A stretch of 6,394 bases of DNA, taken from positions 1 through 6,394 of the forward strand of contig JAGVEU010000416.1 in NCBI GenBank assembly GCA_020057985.1, in the 5' to 3' direction. The translations under genes were made by a program, and so were the position numbers. This DNA comes from Calditrichota bacterium (GTDB taxonomy: Bacteria; Electryoneota; RPQS01). This document shows, one piece after another, positions 1 to 6,394 of the stretch; position 1 is the first letter of the stretch, and every line of letters begins with the position of its first letter. Below the pieces are notes generated by a model. It was not told the origin of the DNA, made no database searches, and saw nothing but the letters and a program-made list of their open reading frames with translations.

Positions 1-142
1 CCTGCGCTTATTACCATAACCTCCCAGGTCCACCCGGATGGGTCGGTGGCAAGGAGGCGGGATTCAGAGAGGTGGCTGAAATGAAAACGATGCATGTGTC
101 AATATGCTATTGCCCAAGCCTCGCTTCAACCCTTTGAGTAAC
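1..142. other. left edge, possible end of an unidentified upstream gene
   Basis: No product can be named. On the plus strand, frame 1 is open from the edge to a TGA at 82-84, and frame 3 is open to a TGA at 135-137. The frame 3 stop lies only 5 bp before the hairpin at 143-180, so frame 3 is a slightly better candidate for the tail of an upstream gene. On the minus strand, an ATG at 95-93 opens a frame that runs off the left edge, but it has no ribosome binding site. None of the three short peptides resembles a family I recognise. Sequence to the left would settle which frame, if any, is coding. Confidence 0.25.
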
Positions 143-181
143 AAACCCTTACAAGGTTCGTGCGAAGGTTGTACGGGTTTT
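143..181. terminator. imperfect hairpin, possible bidirectional terminator
   Basis: The arms at 143-154 and 169-180 pair at 11 of 12 positions, with one T/C mismatch at 149/174. Inside them two G/G mismatches are followed by a further 3-bp stem (157-159 with 164-166) closed by a GTGC loop. The outer end is A-rich on the left and T-rich on the right (TTTT at 178-181), the symmetry expected of a terminator that works on both strands. The T run is short and partly inside the stem, so efficiency is doubtful. It lies just after a plus-strand stop at 135-137. Confidence 0.45.
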
Positions 182-261
182 GAAGAGTCGCCGAAAGGAC
201 AGCTTGCGAAACTGGACTCAACGAGTTTTATTAAAGACTTGTTTCGACAGGAACTTTCGAT
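182..261. other. intergenic, nothing recognised
   Basis: Between the hairpin and the candidate promoter I see no gene, repeat or RNA. A 68-codon plus-strand frame (180-386) and a 69-codon minus-strand frame (64-273) cross this stretch. Both lack a ribosome binding site and resemble no family I know, and the plus-strand one also runs over the candidate promoter, so both are probably chance frames. Confidence 0.4.
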
Positions 262-290
262 TTGATTTTTCATTTGGAATGTTGTATATT
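262..290 (+). promoter_or_regulatory. candidate promoter for gene 1 and its leader
   Basis: TTGATT (262-267) and TATATT (285-290) are separated by exactly 17 bp, a good fit to a housekeeping sigma promoter. The same bases also fit the Bacteroidota-type pattern: TTTG at 261-264 and TATATTGG at 285-292, the latter one base away from TAnnTTTG. Transcription would start near 297, leaving a leader of roughly 110 nt before the ATG at 409. The region is AT-rich compared with the genes. The call rests on motif match alone. Confidence 0.4.
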
Positions 291-408
291 GGATCGGATT
301 TCATAGATCACCTTTTACCAAATGACCTAAAGTACTTCGCTTCCAATGAATCATGTCCCGCCAGAACCTATCCCGCTTCCAGATAGAGGACAAGAGATAG
401 ATCGTCCA
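291..408 (+). other. probable 5' leader of gene 1
   Basis: This stretch lies between the candidate promoter and the preferred start codon. It holds an in-frame ATG at 346 with no Shine-Dalgarno sequence before it, and only weak short inverted repeats, for example 368-372 with 382-386. I do not recognise a riboswitch class. AGAGGA at 385-390 is purine-rich but 18 bp from the ATG at 409. A weaker AAGAGA at 392-397 is 11 bp away. Combined with the stem-loop that follows, the region could be a regulatory leader. Confidence 0.35.
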
Positions 409-1941
409 ATGAGACAGACCTTGCCACTGACATCGTTGGCGAGGTCTGTCTCGTTTTGTGTTAAGATTCGGACAGTAACATGGTTCAGGAAGAACAATAT
501 TTTCATTGTAGCATTTCTTGTTTTGCTGAACTCGCCATGCGTCGCTCAGCCGCAGCCACCGGATACAATTTGGAGTCGAAGTTCTTTCGGTTGTGAACTG
601 ATAGCAGGGATATCGGACATACTCGCGTTGTCAGACGGGACTTTCCTTGTTTCTGGCACCGTTCAATTCCCAGCGCCTTCTGGCTATGTGCAACGGATCA
701 GTGCGAGTGGAGATTCAATTTGGACGCTCTTCTTGCGTGATTCCATTTCGATTATAGGCACGCCAGAAATAGTCTTGGCCAACGATAGTGTAGCTGTGTG
801 TGCTTCCATCACCGTCGACCAAGGACCCGCGGTTAGCATGATCCTCACAACCGGTGAGTTAATGTGGACAAGGACGTATCCGGAATTTGCTCAGGAATTG
901 CTAACTAGAGCTATTACGCAGGACTCATTTGGCGGTTATGTTATCGCTTCATATGGTCTAGCTCCGAACAGCGGATCACTAATTTTCAAAGTAGATAGAG
1001 ACGGCAGTGTTGTTTGGTCTACTTTGCTGTCCTCAGCGCAGTACAACATTGCAGTTGACATCATAGCCAGCGCAGAAGGTGGATTCATGTTTCTGATGAC
1101 TGAAGTCCATGATACTAATCAATGCGTCGTGATGGTTCACTTAAGTGAGGCCGGTGACACGTTGTGGTCTGTACCAATCGAGTGTGCGGATCTATTCACT
1201 GAAATCTATGCTTCATGCCTCCGACAAACCGCAAGCGGAGATTATGTTGTATTGTACGCAGTTCCTAGAGAAGCCGGAGGCAATAATTGGGATATCTGTA
1301 TTGAAAAAGTGGATGCCGTCGGAAACGAACTTTGGCAAAGACGTTACGGGACCTCGCTACCGGAAGTCGCTTTTGATCTTGGCTTGACACCGACTGGTCA
1401 AATGCTGATTTGTGGTTACGCTTACCCTGACTCATTTGGCGAGTCGGACGCAATGCTCATGCTGCTTGACGCGAACGGCGATTCACTCTGGAAGGCTGTA
1501 TTTGGGAGTCCTCATCTCGATGAATTGGCATCGCTCACTGTGTTGCCCACGGGGGCGTTCGCGACGGCCGGCGAAACCACTTTCGACTGCGGGGAAAGGC
1601 GTCGGGTTGACTGGGCTCTTTTGTTTAATACGCCAACATCAAGCGCACCGGCGCCTGCTCCTATCGGGAGTGATCTTGGTGTAATAATCCATCCTGGCTA
1701 TCCAAACCCTTTCAACATTTCAACAAGAGTAGGAGTAGAGATAAGCACACCGGGAAGATATCAAGTGCTGCTATTTAACGTGCTGGGACGTTGTTTTGCA
1801 GTTTACGCAGATAGGTTCTTCTTTACGGGGACCTACGATTTCCAGATCGAGTCCAGTGATATGGGAAGTGGAATGTATTTCTTTGTGATGCACGGGCAAA
1901 ACGGAAATTTCCAAGCGATGCCAATCGTGTTAATTCGTTGA
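409..1941 (+). CDS. secreted beta-propeller-like protein with T9SS type A sorting domain
   Basis: The product is a 510-residue exported protein with no enzyme motif that I can see. Residues near 25-47 form a signal peptide: FRKNN is followed by a hydrophobic run ending in CVAQP, with probable cleavage after the Ala. Seven repeats of 48-56 residues follow, each opening with a Trp after a Gly-Asp-like turn (Trp 55, 105, 153, 203, 253, 309, 361), which suggests a seven-bladed beta-propeller. The C-terminal 80 residues start at YPNPFN (431-436) and match the T9SS type A sorting domain, so export across the outer membrane and removal of this domain are expected by family knowledge. The same frame is open to an earlier ATG at 346, but that would put 21 extra Pro-rich residues before an already long signal peptide n-region, and it lacks a ribosome binding site. 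The start at 409 is preferred but weakly supported. The gene lies 45 bp upstream of the protease gene on the same strand. Binding or adhesion is a guess. Confidence 0.85.
   Translation: MRQTLPLTSLARSVSFCVKIRTVTWFRKNNIFIVAFLVLLNSPCVAQPQPPDTIWSRSSFGCELIAGISDILALSDGTFLVSGTVQFPAPSGYVQRISASGDSIWTLFLRDSISIIGTPEIVLANDSVAVCASITVDQGPAVSMILTTGELMWTRTYPEFAQELLTRAITQDSFGGYVIASYGLAPNSGSLIFKVDRDGSVVWSTLLSSAQYNIAVDIIASAEGGFMFLMTEVHDTNQCVVMVHLSEAGDTLWSVPIECADLFTEIYASCLRQTASGDYVVLYAVPREAGGNNWDICIEKVDAVGNELWQRRYGTSLPEVAFDLGLTPTGQMLICGYAYPDSFGESDAMLMLLDANGDSLWKAVFGSPHLDELASLTVLPTGAFATAGETTFDCGERRRVDWALLFNTPTSSAPAPAPIGSDLGVIIHPGYPNPFNISTRVGVEISTPGRYQVLLFNVLGRCFAVYADRFFFTGTYDFQIESSDMGSGMYFFVMHGQNGNFQAMPIVLIR
411..457 (+). 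terminator. 16-bp terminator-like stem-loop at the start of gene 1
   Basis: GAGACAGACC at 411-420 is perfectly complementary to GGTCTGTCTC at 443-452. Pairing continues inward through 421-426 with 437-442, with one G·U pair, giving 16 bp around a 10-base loop (427-436). TTTT follows at 454-457. This is the form of an intrinsic terminator, yet it starts on the last base of the ATG at 409-411 and lies inside the open frame of gene 1. It may be an attenuator, a translation-blocking hairpin, or a terminator of a short RNA begun at the promoter near 262-290. Confidence 0.55.
571..1641 (+). repeat. seven tandem protein-level repeats (propeller blades) in gene 1
   Basis: Trp codons that open each unit lie at 571, 721, 865, 1015, 1165, 1333 and 1489, with spacings of 50, 48, 50, 50, 56 and 52 codons. 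Each unit runs roughly: Trp and a strand, a variable loop, a hydrophobic strand, a Thr/Ser-x-x-Gly turn, a strand ending in Gly or Ala, a loop, then a strand and a Gly-Asp turn leading to the next Trp. The last unit ends with an Asp-Trp-Ala strand at 1609-1617. The repeats are diverged at DNA level, so they are an ancient structural repeat and not a recent tandem duplication. Confidence 0.65.
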
Positions 1942-1971
1942 ACATAACTTAGAGTTTACCAGTCAACATTC

Positions 1972-1978
1972 AGGAGAG
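1972..1978 (+). promoter_or_regulatory. ribosome binding site of the protease gene
   Basis: AGGAGAG lies 8 bp before the ATG at 1987 and is close to the ideal Shine-Dalgarno sequence. It fixes the start at 1987 over the second in-frame ATG at 2002, which would be 23 bp away. It contrasts with the poor site before gene 1, so the protease may be translated more efficiently from a shared transcript. Confidence 0.75.
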
Positions 1979-1986
1979 CAAATCCA

Positions 1987-4900
1987 ATGGGAACATCAAA
2001 CATGAAGCTGCAGAGTCGGACGTTGCGGGTCATTCTTGGGATCGCTGTCGTTTATGCAGGTATCACTGGTGGAGTCACGGTAGCTGCACCCGTGGCCGGA
2101 AGAGCAATACTGGTGATGAAGACAGCACGCACGGTTGAGGACGCGCAGAGGCAAATTGATATGCCTTATGTGTATGTCACTGGTGCGATTGCCGGAGACC
2201 TGGGGATATTCCTGGCTGAATTCGATGATGGGCTTGTAGTCGCTGATGTACTGGCCGAGCTAAATTCGGACACGGACGTGGAGCTTGCAGAAGGCGATTA
2301 CGAAGTTCATAGTCATTCGACATTTCCAAATGATCCGAATTGGAGCAGCCAATGGGGACTCTATAACGTATGGAGGAGAGATATTCACTGCCCTGAGGCT
2401 TGGGATATTACCACGGGTGCACCGCGAAGTCTGTACAGCGACGAGTTACTGATTGGAATAAGTGATAACGGGTTTCAGTTAAGCCACCAAGACCTTGACA
2501 ACAGTTATTGGTTTAGTCAAGCGGAAATATCAGGCGAGACGGGTGTCGACGACGATCAGAATGGATGGATTGACGATTACCAGGGATGGGATGCGATCGG
2601 TAACTCAGGCTGGATACCGTGGGATCCCGCTAATAATCCCCACGGAACTCACACCAGAGGGATCATGGCTGCCGAAGGGAACAATGGCCAATTTGTGTCA
2701 GGAGTGATGTGGAACGCGAAGGTGGATCACACGAAAGGATGTTGTAGGTTATTATCTGATGGGGAGGCCTCGTGGAATTATTTGCGTACCGTTCGACAGA
2801 CCTTTAATATGTCAGGAGGTCAACACGGACAATTCGTCGTGACCATTAACAACAGTTGGGGATCAATTCTTGAGGACAATGTCTTGTGCGCGCCAAATTC
2901 CTCCGCAAATATCTTGCTTAACTTGCTGGGCGAGGCAGGAATACTCTCAGTAATCTCGGCTGGAAATGACAATGTGAACATCGACCTTCCGGGAAACTCG
3001 ATCTATCCGGCAGTCTGTCCAAGCAATTATAGCATCATCCTGGCGAGTTCGGAGCAATTAGATGGAAGGAGCTGGTTCTCAAACTGGGGACCGACATCCG
3101 TGGATTTGGCGGCTCCTGGCTCTGATATTCTGAGTACTTACAGAGGCAATACCATCGGGACCCTTAGCGGTACGTCAATGTCGGCTCCGATGGTAACAGG
3201 TGCGGTCGGTTTGTTGCATTCCGTGCCGAATCCCTCTTTTCAGGAGCATTATTGGGATCATCCCGGTGAGGGCGTGATTGCCATCAAGAGCATGATCCTG
3301 AACAACGTTGATGCTGTCTCCGGCTTCAATGGACTCGTGCTTACAAACGGTCGCCTTAACGTAAACAATGCGGTGCGTGAGATGTGTGAGTATTACCATG
3401 ACAATGGCCACGATTCTTTCGTTCCGGTTGCTTCCGCTACTTCGCCTGCCGGTTCAGCAAACATGGTGTACACCGCAGAGCAGCCGCGCCATGAATTCTC
3501 CATTTGGTCTGACAACGGGAATATTATTTACCGCTGGTTGGAACTCAACACTACGCAACGATTCTACCTTTTGTCTAAACCTACAGGTACATTAGACACA
3601 GATCCCGGAACTGGTAGGTCGCCCTCAATAGCCTATGGACAACATGTCTCGAGTTCCTCCGCCTCGCATGTGATATTGTCTTGGATTGCGGACGGGCCGT
3701 CGTATGATAGTATCAAGGTTCTTGTACACAAGCCTGAAGACGACGCTGAGACTGACAGATGGTGGAAGTTAGGTAATCTTGGCGCGCCCAAGCCATGGGA
3801 TGGCGGTGTTGCTGCGGTATTGACGGCGCCAATCGCGCTTGGTGGCGACTTAAACAACCCATGCGTTTTCGTAGGAGCGAGAAATGCGGGAGCCTCGTCC
3901 GGCGTCTATGCTTGGCGAACTCCGCAACGGTATTGCCCTGATTACTTAGAGTGGGTGAGTTCGCGCATTCCGCTGTCCAACGGCCAAAACGTGACAACGC
4001 TTGCCGTGGATCGGGCTGACGATTCCGATCAGGGCGGATACATCCACGTTGCCTGGACCACCGATGGTAACGAGGTGTTCTATCACCGTGGCTTGCGAAC
4101 AAACCCAAGTATCCAGTGGACGAACCAACCCTGGATCGAACTTTGTGACGGTTTGGCCGGGGTAAGTGACATGTCTGACGTGACTCTGTGCTACTCACCT
4201 TACTTGGACAAGATATATGTAGCCTGGGAAGGAACGCAGTCAGCCTTACGGGATATCTGGCTGCGAGAAGGAACGGTCAATGGCACTCAGATCACTTGGG
4301 GCAACATATATAGACTTCCCGGCTCAGAGAACTGCATGAATCGCTCTGAACCACACATACAGCCTCTGTTTCACAACGACCAAAACGATAACGGCGTTTG
4401 CCCAGTCGGGCTGGTATATGAACGACAGTATACCAATGAAAACAGACCGACGATTGAATGCAGGGGTTTGGTCCCAGACGGTCAAGGTAGCTGGGTTTGG
4501 GGTGATCCCATTAATTCTCTCCAGGGCTACTATCCGACGATATCCGGTAAGTATGGTTGGAACGCCAACTCTTATCAGCTAAAGTACACCACGCCCCGGT
4601 CCTCTCCGCCGGCTCCACAACCATACATGGTGATTTCAGCTGGGATGTCCCTTACTTACCCAACGGTGCCTCCTCCGGATATCGAACCCCTCGAGCCATA
4701 TACGATAGAGGGAGAAATGGTGTTGCACGCACCATTGACGCTCGACAGATCGATAATAATCGGACCTGGCGGAGTGGTCACGCTTGAAATAATTCCAGTC
4801 GAGTGTGGAGTCAATCCCGTAATCTCTTCCATTGGCGAGGATGTAGAGATCATAGTTGAGCAGGGCGGCATTCTGAACGTCAACGGTGATTCCGATCACA

Positions 4901-6394
4901 AGATTGTATTTCAGGCCCACGACGCCCAATCTTCATGGAAAGGCATAAAGGTCGACGGCGGCCAACTTACACTGCGGCATGTCGAAATGCACGATTGTGC
5001 CGATTACTGCGTGTATGCGAACTCTCCGAGCGGAAATCTCACACCTGTCGTAATTGAGAACTGCTCCTTCGATGGCAACAAGTTTACCAATGACACCGAC
5101 GCAGCTTTGCGTTTCTACAACAGTCCGGGTAAGACAATCAGCGTCGTGAACAGCAGTGTTCAAAATCTTGACCACGGGCTTGGGCTCGATCTCTTCAATT
5201 CGTATGTCGCCTTTGATGGTCTGACCGTTCAGCAATGCGACTGGGCAAACAGCTTTGTTTCGCAAGTGACGGGATATTTCAAGAACTGCAATTTCCTGGA
5301 CCGCGCCACAAAGCACGGCGTGTTCTTCAACGGTGTTGGCACCACTCCCAATTTCCAATGCTGCAGCTTCTCAAACCTTGCGCCTTCATCGGGACTATAC
5401 CGAGGCACCCTCTGGGCTGCTGACGGAACGGCACCAACATTTGGTTATGAAGGTTCCACGGGCGGCGTGAGCAACACGCTCACCGATGCGGGTCCAACTC
5501 TGCTAAAGATGTTCGGTAAGGGAGTTCTGCCAGTCATTGACAATGTCAAAGGGAGCGGCGCTGGCGGCAAGAACGACTGGGTCCAAAATCAAACCGGCGG
5601 CTACTTCATCAATTGGGAAGGGTATCCTGTTCCAATTCCCACGTACTTAGCCAAACAGCAATACTGGAACAATTGTGGAGACAAAACCCCGAAGGACAGC
5701 TACTTCTATCCGAGTACATCCGGTGTCTACGCTTACACTCCGTATCAGAGCAACCCGTGGGGGTTGTGTGGCGGAAGCGGTTTGAGCATCGGCGGAGGCG
5801 ATAACGGACATGGTGGCAACGGTTCAGGCCTTGATGACGGCGAAACAGACTATGACAGCCTGTTCATGGCCGGCGTCTTCGCCGAAGGTGACGAAGACTT
5901 CGAAGTAGCTCAACCGGTATTCCATCAGGTTGCTCTTGAAGCTCCACAATCAGTGCTGCGGTGGCAGGCGATGACTCACGTGATTTCCACACAACGGATG
6001 CTTGACCCAGTGGCCGGAGAGGCTTGGATTCCGGCACTTTTCCCGACCCTGATAGGAATGGACAGTTCAGCGTACAGTAGCGTCATCTATGGAAATCGGT
6101 TGTTCGCCAGCTTCCGCAAAGATCGAGGCGAGTTTGATACGGCGATTGGCATTCTGGCCGATCTCCTTGAATCCGGGCCGACACCTGACGATTCTCTGTT
6201 GATTGAAATTGAGATCGTAGGTGTCGAGATGGCATCAGGTGCTATAGCACCCGGTGGCGGCGGACTGGACAGCGACAATCGAGTGCCTGCCCACCTGCGC
6301 ATCGCATCGGTAGAAGACGGGCGGCGGATGATGCAGGAGTTGTTGGATTCGGGAACAACTGGAGGCAAGCCTCAGTCGAGTGCTCGGGTGATTC
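1987..6394 (+). CDS. secreted subtilisin-like (S8) serine protease, multidomain, 3' end beyond the window
   Basis: One unbroken frame of 1469 codons runs off the right edge. By family, this is an endopeptidase acting outside the cell through an Asp-His-Ser triad. Order of parts: signal peptide (about 1-34, hydrophobic from residue 15); a prodomain-like segment (about 38-107); the S8 core (about 112-462); a propeller-like region (about 540-880); a right-handed beta-helix (about 899-1150); a Gly-rich linker (about 1259-1281); and a mostly helical segment (about 1290-1469). The triad is read as Asp160, His219 and Ser397, with oxyanion Asn327. The start is set by a strong ribosome binding site. 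The gene follows the T9SS-substrate gene by 45 bp with no terminator between. No sorting domain is seen yet, and one is expected past the edge. Odd points are the DNG and HGTHTRG motifs and the codon-use change along the gene. The protease assignment is firm. The substrate and the role of the later domains are unknown. Confidence 0.93.
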   Translation, partial: MGTSNMKLQSRTLRVILGIAVVYAGITGGVTVAAPVAGRAILVMKTARTVEDAQRQIDMPYVYVTGAIAGDLGIFLAEFDDGLVVADVLAELNSDTDVELAEGDYEVHSHSTFPNDPNWSSQWGLYNVWRRDIHCPEAWDITTGAPRSLYSDELLIGISDNGFQLSHQDLDNSYWFSQAEISGETGVDDDQNGWIDDYQGWDAIGNSGWIPWDPANNPHGTHTRGIMAAEGNNGQFVSGVMWNAKVDHTKGCCRLLSDGEASWNYLRTVRQTFNMSGGQHGQFVVTINNSWGSILEDNVLCAPNSSANILLNLLGEAGILSVISAGNDNVNIDLPGNSIYPAVCPSNYSIILASSEQLDGRSWFSNWGPTSVDLAAPGSDILSTYRGNTIGTLSGTSMSAPMVTGAVGLLHSVPNPSFQEHYWDHPGEGVIAIKSMILNNVDAVSGFNGLVLTNGRLNVNNAVREMCEYYHDNGHDSFVPVASATSPAGSANMVYTAEQPRHEFSIWSDNGNIIYRWLELNTTQRFYLLSKPTGTLDTDPGTGRSPSIAYGQHVSSSSASHVILSWIADGPSYDSIKVLVHKPEDDAETDRWWKLGNLGAPKPWDGGVAAVLTAPIALGGDLNNPCVFVGARNAGASSGVYAWRTPQRYCPDYLEWVSSRIPLSNGQNVTTLAVDRADDSDQGGYIHVAWTTDGNEVFYHRGLRTNPSIQWTNQPWIELCDGLAGVSDMSDVTLCYSPYLDKIYVAWEGTQSALRDIWLREGTVNGTQITWGNIYRLPGSENCMNRSEPHIQPLFHNDQNDNGVCPVGLVYERQYTNENRPTIECRGLVPDGQGSWVWGDPINSLQGYYPTISGKYGWNANSYQLKYTTPRSSPPAPQPYMVISAGMSLTYPTVPPPDIEPLEPYTIEGEMVLHAPLTLDRSIIIGPGGVVTLEIIPVECGVNPVISSIGEDVEIIVEQGGILNVNGDSDHKIVFQAHDAQSSWKGIKVDGGQLTLRHVEMHDCADYCVYANSPSGNLTPVVIENCSFDGNKFTNDTDAALRFYNSPGKTISVVNSSVQNLDHGLGLDLFNSYVAFDGLTVQQCDWANSFVSQVTGYFKNCNFLDRATKHGVFFNGVGTTPNFQCCSFSNLAPSSGLYRGTLWAADGTAPTFGYEGSTGGVSNTLTDAGPTLLKMFGKGVLPVIDNVKGSGAGGKNDWVQNQTGGYFINWEGYPVPIPTYLAKQQYWNNCGDKTPKDSYFYPSTSGVYAYTPYQSNPWGLCGGSGLSIGGGDNGHGGNGSGLDDGETDYDSLFMAGVFAEGDEDFEVAQPVFHQVALEAPQSVLRWQAMTHVISTQRMLDPVAGEAWIPALFPTLIGMDSSAYSSVIYGNRLFASFRKDRGEFDTAIGILADLLESGPTPDDSLLIEIEIVGVEMASGAIAPGGGGLDSDNRVPAHLRIASVEDGRRMMQELLDSGTTGGKPQSSARVI
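2320..3372 (+). other. S8 peptidase catalytic domain
   Basis: This covers residues about 112-462 of the protease. It opens with FPNDPNW (113-119) and AWDITTG (138-144), the lead-in seen in many secreted subtilases. The Asp motif is GISDNG (Asp160), the His motif HGTHTRG (His219), the Asn motif SAGNDN (Asn327) and the Ser motif GTSMSAP (Ser397). DDDQNGWIDD at 188-197 is an acidic, calcium-site-like insert known in related secreted subtilases. Asn-Asn-Ser-Trp-Gly at 288-292 matches the substrate-binding strand region. The triad order Asp-His-Ser and the domain length fit an intact, probably active enzyme. Confidence 0.9.
3601..4626 (+). other. sialidase/BNR-like propeller region of the protease
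   Basis: Residues about 540-880 contain repeated hydrophobic strands of the kind x-hydrophobic-x-Val-x-Trp. They are HVILSWI (Trp566), CVFVGAR (near 627), YIHVAWT (Trp690), KIYVAWE (Trp747) and VGLVYER (near 810), spaced about 57-64 residues apart. This resembles the strands of BNR/sialidase-type propellers found in exported FCB proteins. I see no canonical Asp-box and no sialidase catalytic set, so a binding or structural role is more likely than an enzymatic one. Blade number is uncertain. Confidence 0.45.
4681..5436 (+). other. right-handed parallel beta-helix region of the protease
   Basis: Residues about 899-1150 show short strand-turn rungs with inward hydrophobic and Asn/Cys residues: EGGILNVNG-like segments near 959-966, WKGIKVDGG at 984-992, then VVIENCSFDGN near 1021-1031, ISVVNSSVQNL near 1053-1062 and GYFKNCNFLD near 1097-1106. 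The Trp-x-Gly-Ile element followed by repeated x-Asn-Cys-x-Phe rungs is typical of pectate-lyase/NosD-type beta-helix repeats. No polysaccharide lyase active site was recognised. It could bind a surface or a polysaccharide, or act as a rigid spacer. Confidence 0.6.
5761..6394 (+). other. Gly-rich linker and helical C-terminal segment, continues past the edge
   Basis: Residues 1259-1281 are rich in Gly and Ser and look like a flexible linker. After an acidic stretch, residues about 1303-1469 are richer in Ala, Leu, Glu and Arg and look helical. The segment FRKDRGEFDTAIGILADLLE (1376-1395) has the Ala and Leu spacing of a tetratricopeptide-like helix pair. A second Gly run at 1423-1426 separates it from a further helix containing RRMMQELLD. 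Similar beta-helix proteins of this group often carry a helical segment before the sorting domain, which here would lie outside the window. Confidence 0.4.

Noticed and set aside
141..182. Possible tRNA suggested by GGTTCG followed by a stem
   Set aside because: The T-loop does not continue as expected, and the bases are better explained by one long hairpin. No acceptor or anticodon arm fits.
64..273. 69-codon minus-strand frame in the upstream region
   Set aside because: It has no ribosome binding site or recognisable domain and crosses the hairpin at 143-180.
180..386. 68-codon plus-strand frame ending 25 bp before the stem-loop at 411
   Set aside because: The placement before a terminator-like hairpin was tempting, but there is no ribosome binding site, the frame runs across the candidate promoter, and the peptide looks random.
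526..546. Lipoprotein signal at the end of the gene 1 signal peptide
   Set aside because: The Cys is preceded by Asn-Ser-Pro, which does not fit a lipobox. Cleavage by signal peptidase I after Cys-Val-Ala is more likely.
3713..4198. 161-codon open frame on the minus strand
   Set aside because: It lies fully inside the protease gene, opposite a well-supported frame, and its Arg/His/Pro-rich peptide resembles no family.
4933..5358. 141-codon open frame on the minus strand
   Set aside because: It is antisense to the beta-helix-coding part of the protease gene, and is best explained as a shadow of its codon pattern.
5880..5912. Short palindromic GAAGACTTCGAAG-type sequence
   Set aside because: It arises from acidic Glu/Asp/Phe codons within the protease frame and is too short to argue for a site.

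Overview
The window reads as part of a bacterial chromosome from the Fibrobacterota–Chlorobiota–Bacteroidota (FCB) group or a neighbouring candidate phylum such as Zixibacteria, KSB1 or Cloacimonadota. The main reason is that the first large gene ends in a C-terminal domain opening with the tyrosine-proline-asparagine-proline-phenylalanine-asparagine motif, followed by a Gly-x-Tyr-Phe strand and a terminal strand. This is the type IX secretion system (T9SS) type A sorting domain typical of these lineages. Base composition looks close to balanced. The phylum assignment is an inference from one domain.

Layout, left to right. Positions 1-142 may hold the end of an upstream gene, but no frame is convincing. 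A strong imperfect hairpin at 143-180 could be a terminator. A promoter-like pair lies at 262-290. A 16-bp terminator-like stem-loop followed by a T run sits at 411-457, directly on the probable start of the first gene. That gene (409-1941) encodes a secreted protein with seven tandem Trp-anchored repeats of about 50 residues, probably a seven-bladed beta-propeller, plus the sorting domain. After 45 bp containing a good ribosome binding site, a very large open frame starts at 1987 and runs unbroken off the right edge (1469 codons seen). It encodes an exported subtilisin-like (S8) serine protease. Its protease core is followed by a propeller-like region, a right-handed beta-helix, a Gly-rich linker and a predicted helical segment.

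Both genes point the same way, have no terminator between them and encode exported multidomain proteins, so they are probably co-transcribed and sent to the cell surface or medium. The protease's own sorting domain would lie beyond the window. No RNA gene, insertion sequence, CRISPR array or defence system was recognised. The least ordinary items are the hairpin at the start of gene 1, the non-consensus residues around the protease active site, and a shift in codon use along the protease gene.
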